From: Pardosa pseudoannulata
Lineage: Eukaryota > Arthropoda > Arachnida > Araneae > Lycosidae
Length of the DNA: 64,000 bases
Assembly (NCBI GenBank): GCA_032207245.1
Contig: CM063509.1
Span: forward strand, 58,257,566-58,321,565
Reading direction: 5' to 3'
Under the pieces are notes generated by a model that saw only the letters and a program-made list of their open reading frames with translations, ran no database searches and was not told where the DNA came from. Positions 51,297 through 63,300 of this stretch are shown here, in pieces (positions within the stretch are counted from its first letter, which is position 1; each line of letters starts with the position of its first letter). The translations under genes were made by a program, and so were the position numbers.

Positions 51297-53023
51297 AATA
51301 CATATGTAATGTGTGTTTTTACCTACTACAGATATGGAAGGGTATCCATGCTGGATACAGTGCAGCTGTAGACTATAAAAGAATACATGGCAATTTGAAA
51401 ATAAGAAAATATTGAGTTAATTCAGATAATACATATTTGGTGCTCTCTTACCAAAGTATTTTACATTCATTCCCTTATATAGTGCTCTGAGGGTGCAAGG
51501 GAACCAGCCAACAAGTGTTAAGATTAAAATCATGTGGGAATGCAAGAAGTGAAACTAAGTAAAGTAAAGGAGTTATATAAAAATAGTTGAGCTAAGCAGA
51601 TATTTATTTTGGTTTTCTGAAAGTCACCAAATGTTAGCACAATTAACAAAGAAACAAACAAAAAAAAATCTTTCCAAATAATGTAATTTTAGGGATGGAA
51701 TTGCCAGAAATTTATTTTAAAATACATATATAATTCAGTTGGTTAGTCTGGCTGAAATATCATTACACAAACATACATACATATATTCTTTGTGTATAGT
51801 GAAATCTCAAATCAGTTTCATGGGGGTGGGAAAGGAAAATGAAAATAGCAGGAAAGTGATAGATGGGGTAAAATTGAGGAATAAATTGGGTAAATATAAA
51901 TGAAACTCAAAACATTTATAACAATAATAGGAAATACTTAATAATTTATTTAAACATTATTTGTTATTTAGCTGGTGCAATTGCTATTTTGTTCTAGTAT
52001 TACAATGAAACAATTATTGTTCCCTCTGGTAGCCCAATTCTAACCAGGGAGTTAATTAGTGTAGCTAAAGTCATCCAGATACAGATAATATTCTTAAACA
52101 TAGAACTTTAATTTAGCTAGATGCTATAGCTACATGGCTGTTTCTGGTTATAAATGAGTATAAAAGAACTGCAATAACAGTGTTCAAGATCATAATAAAA
52201 AGAAAAGATTACATTTTAAAATTTATTCATCCATTCTATGCTACAATAAAACATTTTGCACTTTTAATTCCAAATTATTCCTACCTGGATCAGCAAAATG
52301 CCTAATTTGTTTTGCTTCATCATCAGTTACATATACTTTCTTGCCATCATACTCCTGATATCTTTTTATATCTGAAGGCAATAATATTTCTCCTGTATCC
52401 TAAAAAAAAAAAACAAGAGTATTTTGAAATTTAACCTCTTGCCTTACGAATCGAGCGATGATTGTATGTGCCACTTTCGATGTAAGCTTTTCTCATGCGT
52501 CATGACCAGAAGCAGTTTCATCCCTAACTAAATTTTGCACTCTTTTTTTACAGGACAAACTACAATTCTATCTTCAGATGTATCCAAATCGATATCTGTT
52601 TCAGTTTCTAAGATCTAATCAGGACACTTTCCAGCACCGTTATCAGTATCAATTTTCCTTTTTGCCATTAGGTTAAATCTTTAGATTTTTTTAAAGAATT
52701 TTTCAAGCATCAACAGTTAATTATTTATTGCATATAATATAATACTCTATTGCAATTACATCTAAGAATAAACGACCAACTCTTATATTGCAACTGTAAC
52801 AAACAATAACGCAAATTAAAAAACTTTATCGCCCAAAAACAATAACATGTCTGATACAAGCTATTCATTTTTGGCCAGACAGAATCATCATCTGTGTCAT
52901 ACGAGGTTCTCATTTTAGGCACAGCAGTACGATCATGTCTCCCATATGTTGTTTTAAGACAAAGGGTTAAAAAAGACATCAATAGTCTAGGCTGGACTAG
53001 GTACAAAACCATTTTCTTTAAAA

Positions 53024-53068
<45 letters not shown>

Positions 53069-56000
53069 TTTAATATCACAAAAATTTTGTTACCATATAC
53101 ACAGACACTATCAGGGATTATAAACTGTAAATTTCAGCTTATTAAATTAAAGTTATGATTTTTTATGCATCATTAAATGAAATTAGGCTTAATGGAAAAA
53201 ATCACATAAGCCTGGGAAAGTTTTTCTTTCTCTTTCTAGCAATCTTGAATGGATTAACCCTTTGAAGGGCACTGGTATATATAATATACCGAATTAAAAA
53301 AATTTTTTGCTGATTTATATAGAAAAAACGGTTTTGAGTTTCAATTTTTTGATGCACCAAACTATCGACATTTTATTTTCTTCTTTTAATTATTCCTGTC
53401 AAAACCTGCTTTTAGTATCAGGCCATATCAAAACCAGAGTCTAAAAGCAAAAATTCAATTTTTCAAAGTTAAGACTTTAAAATAAAAAGTATGTATTTAA
53501 ACTTCATTTACAAATTTCTTATCTGTTTGATTTATATACCCTTTTAATAAAAACTATTAATTAGTTTTTAAATATTATTAAAAAATGTGTCATGCTGTTC
53601 CAAAGGAGGTGATTACACAATCAAATTACCCCTTACTTATTCCTGAGGTAATATAATTTATTTTCCATACAATTCATATTTAACCCATCCACCGGCCACC
53701 CTCCCCACCTTTTTCCGTTTCAAAACAGTCACCCTTTTCGTAAATTCCAGACGGAACTTACCGTACCATACTAGAGTTGCCGGTTTAAAAGTTGTCAGGC
53801 TATTTTTAAATTATTTTCCCTGCAAGGAAAAGGAGTTCCGTTACTCAAAATTAGTTTCTTTCATTTATTATCACTTTGCAATATTTTTTTTCCTCAAAAG
53901 TGTGCGATACGAGTTATACGAGTGCGAACGAGAAGGGGTCGACAGGTCCATTTTTGAACAGGAATTCGCTGTCGAACCCCCGTCGACGCATCCGTTCAGT
54001 GGGTTAAAAGGTCGATAGATAACATTTCTAAACTAATTTCATTGAAAACCAAAGAGTTTCTAAGGGTGCCCCTGAAAGGGTTAAAGAGATATACAATACA
54101 CTTTAATCAATTCTATCAAATAATATAAAAGAAAACAGAATACAAAAAAGTATTTTAGCTTCAAATAAAAACATCCATATACTGAAAAACTAGAATGAGG
54201 AATTTGCACATGTGGGGGATTCGAACAACTTAGTGTTTTTCTGATAATTTCAGACTCGAAGATTCCAAAAATGTTCTCAAAAATGTAAAAAACTTGGTCC
54301 ATCATTTAAAAAATTAATTTTAAAGTTAAGCGAAAATCACGTGACATCAAAACGCTCCGTGATTGGTTGTGATGTCATCGTTCATGCAGACCAATATTTT
54401 TGTATTGCTTTTAAGCGAGCACTATTTTCCGATTTTGTTTTTGCAAGTTCCTGAAATTTTCTAGCTATCAAAATTTATTTTTAACAGACAACCTCCCGAA
54501 AATTGACAGCATGTCAATGTTTTCTTTCTTGGCAAAAAACTCGGATTTTATGGGAGTAGAAATACGAGGAATTAAAACCCAAAGGTATGTAAAATCATTT
54601 ATATTTTTTTCCAATTTTTACTTAACATGTATTAATACTTTATTCATGCTAAACACCGCTCTTTTGTTTGTAAACACAAACAAGTCAAATAAATATGCAT
54701 ATATTATATACACACACATTTGTAGTAGCATCGTTTTTTATAAATAGAGACGGATGTTATATTAAAATAAAAATTAGAGGAGGTATTTATTGTGAGACCG
54801 GTCTCATTAGCCTTCGTGTTGCAAAAAGTAGACCATAGCACTCCAAAACCAAACCAAAACCAAACTTAGATATTTTAAATATGATGAAAAGAAATTTAAA
54901 ATCTTTAAACTGTTTTACTTTATTATTTATACATTTTTAAATAGCCATACAATTTTATTGCCTTTAATATTAATGTCAAATTAAAAAATGTATACAATTT
55001 CTCAAATTAAATTTAATTTTTAAAGTAATATCATTATTAAGTATTTTAAAAATATTATACTTTTTTTCAAATTAGTCACCAATTGAATCGAAAAATATCA
55101 CTGTGATTTGATACACAAGAAAGTATGCATCTCTGAAGAAAATATTTATAATACCTTGAAAATACATAACCTTCCCCTCCCCCGAGTTATTTATTAGATA
55201 ATTATATGCTTTAGATATTTATATGTTTTTCGATATTTATATGCTTTATAAAATATTTATTGTATTTGAACTCTGTGATAATACTCGAAAATTAGCAGTT
55301 TTAAAAGTTAAATAGCAGTGGTTAATCAACAATCCTTTTAAAGGTATAGATGTATTTTTATATACTTTAATTGTTCTAAATTAGTAATATTTAAACAAAT
55401 GCAGCCATTTATTTACCGAAAAATGGTCTTCACAATCCCATAAAGAAGATTTATATGATAATTTGAGGTTTAATTTCTCATCCCTTTTCATCGCAGTTGT
55501 CCAGATTTTACGTGTATGTGGGTCTTTCGGGACGCTGAAAAATATCTTCTCATTGCAATTAGTTGTTGTATTTTTACAGAGTAGTACAATACAATATTTA
55601 GAGTATGATTTTTTTAATGCCAGACATAACAAAAAAATTTCTATTATATGCGATACTTTACACAAAAACAAATTTAAAAGTCGCCTTTTAACATGTAAAC
55701 AGCATAGGCGCTCGGTGTCGACATGAACGATGACGTCACAAACTCGGCGGAGAAAAAGTATTGTTTTTGAGAGACGTTAAAGAGTCCGCTATAAAACCCA
55801 TCAGAAACCACTTATTAGGCCCCCAAATGAAAGAAAAATAGCTACTGTCCTGCTTACTTTTTTGTCTTCTATCGTTTAAAATCAAAATTAGAAAACGTGA
55901 AAATTCCTCATTAATATAGTTAAAGTAAAAAATAAGTATGCTTAGTATAAACTAACTATATTAAATGTTATTGTATGTTGTTTGTTGTGAGGCACCTCTT

Positions 56001-57358
56001 GAATTAAGACGGAAAATTTTATCTTTACAATACTTTTTATTTATGCTTATTATGGTTATTTATCCTTTCTTACTATTTTATCTCTAATTTTTGCATCATG
56101 GAGGTTGCTTACCTCATGTTTGGCATATTACGTCCTTTCAGAATCCAGTGCCATAAAGCCCAATAAAACCAAACCATACTATATTAAATATAAATTGTAA
56201 AAGCAATAATACTTACTCCTAAAAATGTGCTAGTGACAGCTGTTAATTCAGCATTATTTTCTTTTGCTAACTTTACAGGAGTAGGTTTTGAAGTAGGAAC
56301 TACCAGTTTATACATTTTAAAAGCCAGTTTAACATCTCCTCCCAGTGTAAATTCAAGATTACCAAGGGGTCGTTTTTTATGATCCTTACATCGAACTCTG
56401 GAATAGTATATGGATTGATTTAAAATGACTGCTAAAATCACATTATTTGATAACAAATATAATACAATTCATATGTAAGAAAATAATATAATGCAAAACA
56501 GTCAATTTAATTAGATAGTGTAGAAAATTTTCTATTTAAAGTTACTGATTTTTTTTAAAATTAAAATCTACATTCATTTTTGTAGTATTGCAATTATTAA
56601 ACTTAAAAATTAAGTATAGACCCTTAATTTCCAAATTTAGTCACACAAAACTAACCTAGAGAGGAAAAAGTTATTTTAATTAGTACTTTTTTTTAAAATT
56701 CAATACAATGTTAAAATAAAAACATGATATAAAAAATATTTTTTTTCTGGCTGCAGTTTCAATATTTTTAAAAAATTAAGATTTTAAAAATACTGTGATG
56801 AACTTAGCAAAATATTCTTTTCTAAAAATTGTCTGATATATGGCACACATCTTAAAGTAATATATAAATGGTACAGATAAAGAAAAAATATTACCTAATC
56901 AATAAATCATCAAATTTCTCTGATGGATTTGTATATCTGTATTGTTCATCCTCTCCAGTAATAGTTATATCCTAATTAAACAGAAAATAATAGTAAAAAA
57001 TCATATTATAAACTGTTTATTACATTTCTTTTACAATATTTGTAGAACCTAAAGACTAATATTATACTTATTGTATACCAGACATGACAACATTCAGGTA
57101 CCTGTGTCAGGAGCAACAGCATTGTTTTAGACATTAACATGCTAATTACACAAGTGTGTAATTTGCATACATAATAAACAATACAAAATAACAAAGCAAA
57201 TTATACATAAGTACATATCTTATTGTTTTCTAAATTAAAATTAAAAAAGCAAATTAAATTAAAAATAAATACATAATAGTAAATTGAAAAGGTAATTCAA
57301 AATTTATGCATTTAACAATGGGTAAGTAGCTTTTTTGTTTCTTTAACAACTTATTTTT

Positions 57359-57389
<31 letters not shown>

Positions 57390-60300
57390 GGTAGCAACAT
57401 TGACTTTGATTAAAATATTTACTTTTTCCTATCATCAGGAATTCTAGAGTTTGTCTACCAAAATTTGACCTAAATTCAGTTTGATTTTTCCACACACTAC
57501 TTAAAACTATTTAACCTTTACTGTGTGGAAAGAGTAATTTATTCAGCATTATTTTTGGAAAAACTTTGTATTTAATTGCTGAGTTCTGTCTTTCAGTTGT
57601 TCAAAAGTTTTGGTATTTTCCGGAGCAATCTGAGGAGTTTCCGGAACTATCAATTTTTCTCATTTCTCCGGAGCAACTCTGGATAATCTGGAGTAGTTGG
57701 CATGTCTGGTATACTCTCATAGTATAATTTTTTTATTCTCACACCTAAGTGATCTTAATGATATGGTGAGAGTAGGTTTGGTTTTGTGATGTGATGTGTT
57801 TCACCTGATTAAACTGTCAAACCCCCAAAATCTTAAGTATGTTTCATGTTTCAATCTTAGGTATGTTACATATCAAGTATATTACCATTACATGTCAAAA
57901 AGCTAACAACCCTGGCTGATAGAAAAGAGTTTCTGAAGTTAGAGGTTGGCCAGGTATTGCAATATTTCAATTCATAGATCAAATGAAGCATATATTTCTC
58001 AAATTTTTCTATCAACTTTTTGCAATTTCTGTAATTGTAATTGTTTCTTTCCTTGAAAAATTGTAACTAATAATATTTTTAGACATTCATTAAATGTAAT
58101 AAAATATATTAGCTATTTTTTCCATTAAATTTGAATTGTATAAAATCAAAAAATTTAACCTAAATTTTAAACTGAATATCTATTTAACAAAATCAGTAAA
58201 ATAAGATGTTAAAATTATAAAACTATGACTTTTCCCAACCTTTAATTCATTTAAAGACATTAATATTTTTTTAATATTACAAATTTAAAAAAATTATACT
58301 TAGAAATTTGATAAAACTGATTTAAGTTCTAGGCTAGCGATATTACTATTTATTTTTAACAAGTTCTTATATGAATTCAATATCTTTAAACACATTAATA
58401 ATCTTTTCTCCAAAACACAAATGAAATTTTCAATAAGAAAATAGGATACTATTTACAAATTTTCTTCAAAATCAGCAGCATACTATTTAAAAATTTTATT
58501 TAAAGACAGTACGATGAGAGGATGTAGAAGCTGAATTTAAAGACACTGTGGCAGCTTTCTAGATTTTAATTAACAACTCAGGTTGAAATGTTTGCTCATA
58601 ATAGAGTTCAGAATGCCTTATTTTCAATATGACCAAGTTTTATAAAATTGAGTTAATTTTCAAGATACCAAAAAATCGTAAACATTTTCAGTACAACTAA
58701 AAGTTCATAAAATTAAACCCAAAAGTATAAATTTCATGGATAATCTGTAAAAGTATTTCAAGTATATTTGTAAAGATAAGTGCTGACAGAAAGACACCTA
58801 GAGACAAATGGGTGTGCTGATGTTAAGGCTATTATTTTCCTGTTAATGATCTCCATTGACATTCAGGCTTTTAACCCTTTCGCAATGGGAAGCGCAAACG
58901 CCCGCTTTTCTCTGAGGCCAGCAGTCACTTTCGCGAGTGTGTATCTTGGGCTGGAGGGGTTTTTGCTATTAAGCCTAATTCATGAAATTAACGAAGTAGT
59001 AGCGCGTTATTTAATAATGCTGCATAAAGTATTTAAACGGAATGGGATTTATATATGTTTATAGATACTTTATTTACTTAAGCTTTTTCTTATTTAAATA
59101 TATATTTTACACTTTACTTTTTTTTATTTTTTACTTAGTTTTATTTAATGACTTTTAACATTCAAAACTGAATACTATGTTATTTAAACTTTTTTTGCAT
59201 GAAATATTTTAAAAACAGGGATCTACAAACAATCCTACTTTACAGTCCTTGTACTCGAAGTAACTCATTTGCCGTTTTGGAGGATTTTTCCGGAATGTGA
59301 AAAAAACGAAGCATCGTCATCATGTTTGTCAGAAATGTCCTCCTCAACATTAGAATCACTAGATCCATTATGAACAATTAGAATATATTATAGTGTCACT
59401 ATTACTAATATCCTAATCTGTTTCAGAATGAAAATCTGAAATATTTCACGTCATTTCAGCTATTTCAAGCTCAGTTAAACACTTTCGACACTTCAAAAAT
59501 CTAACAATAAAAAGAGAAAAATAAATCAAGTCTGTCAGATCTATTTCTGTACTAAAACCTGGACTGCAAACCGAAATACACAACGCTTTAGCAAAAATAA
59601 AACTCCCCTGCTTACATAAACACCACGTGGGAATTTAAAGAGCCGTCATAAAACATGTCAATCGGAAACATTCCTTTTCCCTCATGTTTATATAATCAAA
59701 AACCACTTGTATGTGTATCATACTACTCTCCTATTGAGTACAAGGTCAAATCTACATGTATCTAAATCCATATGGACATACAATGCCATCTTGTGTCAAA
59801 ACTTATAGTTTTAAAACGTTCCACAACACTGGCACACATATGTGACAGTCGGGGGTGAATGAGAAAACGCTCTGGCACGCCAGTGTGACGGCCGGGAAGT
59901 AAGCGCGTTTCTTGCTGGCACGTATATGTGACAGTAGGCACGAAAGGGTTAAATGTCATTAACAAAGGGGATTGTTACATGCAACATTATACTAAGTTTT
60001 GATGTATCTATAGTGGCTGTCAGCCTTCGACCGCCTTGTTGGAAAAGATCAGTATAAGATGATGGCACATGTGCAGCTGAGTGGCAAGAAGATTGACTAA
60101 CTGGTGAACAGTCCACCTGACATTAATACTGCAGGGGGGCAAGTGCAACACCCTTGCACAGAGGTGGGGAAAAAAGACAAGAAAGATAGATCAGATCTAG
60201 AGATGAGAGAGAGACGACTATCTTCTTTGTTGCCTAATTCATATAAGATATATACTATTTTTCAAGAAATAGTGTTTTTTGGAAGTAGTTTTGACTCAAA

Positions 60301-63300
60301 TTTATTTATTTATTTTTACAAATGAATAAATTGTTACATCTGCTAGTAAAAAATCAAGTTGGTTATTTATCTTCATATGTACTAAAAGAACACAGAGTCC
60401 CATCTGATATGTTTAAAGGGTTGGTTTGGTTTGTTTTGGAGTGCTATGGTCTACTTTTTGTGACACAAGGGCTAATGAGACCGGGACCTACTGCTTAAAG
60501 CCAATTCCAAACGGCTATGAACATCCATGCAGTAGTGGAATTTGAACCCAAGGCCAGCACCCTAACCATTTGGTCATCATTTGGCAATATGTTTAAAGGG
60601 TTTGGTTTGGTAGGGAGCACTACGGTCTACTGTTTTGCACGCGAGGGCTAATGAGACTGGGACCTACAGTTTAAAGCCGATTCTAAACGGCTACAAACAT
60701 CCATGCCAGAAGCGGGATTCGAACCCACGAACTCTGGTTCCGAAGAGCAGTGCTCTACCATTTGGCAATATGTTTAAAGGGAGTGACAGAATATAAATGA
60801 TTTATCAAAAATGCCCAGATAAGTACTTCAACTGGCCAAGGGACAATTTCCTACAATGTTATAGTTGCCAGGCTTTGGTGTTGTTTCTTAATAAATTTTG
60901 AAAATTAAAATAAGTTCAGCACACATAAAATGAACTTCATTTTAGTCATTTTTCTTTCATCTCTAGCTATCTTATACTTTTATCTCAAATCTTAATACCT
61001 AGGGAGCAACTTCAGCCACCATGGCTTTGTAGCTAAAGATTACTATATATTTCTACCTGATACATAAAGTTTTATTTTGCCCTGTAAATGGATTATCAAT
61101 TAAAATATCAAAATCAAAAGTGTTATGTTTTTGCCCAAAAAGTGAAATAAACAAGTAAATTTATAAAAGAAATAATTACCTTATAAAATAATGAACAATC
61201 GAAAGAAACACCTTGATTCTTAATTGGAAATAGTTCAATATCTATGCTACTGTCATGCAAATCTTTTGCTTTTGTTTTAGCTTGTATTTGTAGCTGCATA
61301 TTTCCAGCATGAGGATTATCATGAACAGTAAAAAGGAGAATTCTGCGGTGTGCTAGAGTATATTTACTGTAATGGAAAAAAAAAATATTTCAAGCATTTA
61401 AAGCAATACTTGTACAAAAAAACATAAGTTAGAAATCCTGAAAAAATTTTTTTTTAATTTTAAATAAAATTTGAAAATATATGTTGTAATTAAGATATGT
61501 AGACATATACTGACCAATTAGAAAACATGATTCCACAAGCCCAAAATGCATCTGCCAAAGAAAAATCTTTAGAATGGCCAAATTTTACCGTAAAAGTGTC
61601 ATCATCAACTATTAAATATAAAGAGAGAAAAATTAGTTATAAAACTAAAACAATCAACTACAAAGCACTATGGATAATTTTTTAGGGTAGGAGTTAAATC
61701 ATAGCTTTTAGGAACAGATTTGTATTAGCATTTATTAAAATATCTCATCTAGTTCTGAATAATGATAGAAGGAAATGTCCTAAGATACAGTAAACAAATC
61801 TTGATTAAAAAAAGAATTCATACCAATTAAAACTTTTTTTTTAAATTTAAGTCAATTTAAAAATTTTTTTTATAAAGTAAACCATCACATTCTTGGCACA
61901 CAACCTCCAGCAAGCCAGGTACATCCCAACAAGTTTTTTCCATCAGTCTATTAGGAGCTATAACCTTTAATGTTTTAAAATCTTCCTCTACATCATCAAG
62001 CCATCTAAGTGGAGGTCTTCCTCATTTCCTGATGCCTCCAGGTTTGTTCACAGTTAATAGCTTAGTGGAGTTGTTATCCTTTAATCTAAATGAGTGTCCA
62101 AGACACCTTATTTGGCTTCATTTAATAACTTTAACAATGTCTGCTGCTTATATCGATCATAAAGAATTTGCTAGACACTTTCTTGGATAGCACTGAAATA
62201 TTTATGTAGTAATTTTCTATAAAAAATTAGTAGTCTGTTTTAGATATGTTTTTTCAGTCTAGCTTTTGCTGTCATACAGGACAATTTGACTAGAGAAATT
62301 CGCCAGACACTATTTTCTTGGACAACACTGAAAATTTTATGTAGTATTTTTCTTTAAAAAATTAGTAGTCTGTTTTGGATATGCTTACTTAATTTCTAGC
62401 CTTTACTGTCATGGAGGACTACTGGTCAAATTAGTGTTTTAAACAGAATAATTTTTAACTTTTTGTGAATGAGTCATGATCTTTATTGGTGAAAGTAGCA
62501 TCTGCTTGTCAGCATTCAGTTCATACTTGAAATTATGATTTTTTATAAAACAACAATACTAATGAAAAAAACTATAATTGCAAGATTTAAAAGTTAGAAT
62601 TCATCCTTATTTATCCTTTTAATCAAAAACAATAACTCAGATTTTTTAATTTTCTTGTTTATTTCTGTATGCTGACTGACCTAAACCAAAGCTAGAAAAT
62701 ACTCTTCAAACAGCAGCTGAAGAAGCAGTAGCTGTGCCCATATGTAATATTGAAAAATAAAGGAAATAGAGATAAATAGATTTTAAACTACTTTTTAAAA
62801 ATTCAGTGATTTAAATCAAGATTTATATCATTCAGATCATTGTGATTTAAATATCAACCATATTAAAATTATAAATCAACCAACTCTGAGAGTAAACTAT
62901 TTATCCTTAACAGTTATGAGATACAAACAAATAGTATTAAAAGTCTTACTGCTCATTAATGCCTCAGTTTCTAAAATTCGTTCAGCCCCAGGTTCAGACA
63001 AGTCATGGAATACATAAATATGTTTGAAGTCTGTATCATTACGAGTGTTCTTTGTTTTTTCCTAAAAATAGATAATTTGGGAAAATATACCCATAAAATT
63101 AATACAGGAAAAAATAGAAAAATTAAAAAATGAAATAAAAATCATAAATACACAACAATAAAAAAAAATAAATACATACATGCAGAAAATATTTTATGTA
63201 AATAAATATAAACAATTATTTCAGAACCCTAAAAAATTTCAGGTCTTAAAATTACTCAAAAAAAAAGAAGTAAATTGTAAGGTAATAGAAGGGAAAGATA

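Noticed and set aside
54511..54590. A first exon beginning with ATG and ending in GTATGT
   Set aside because: It could be a coding start of the element around it, but no continuing exon was found downstream.
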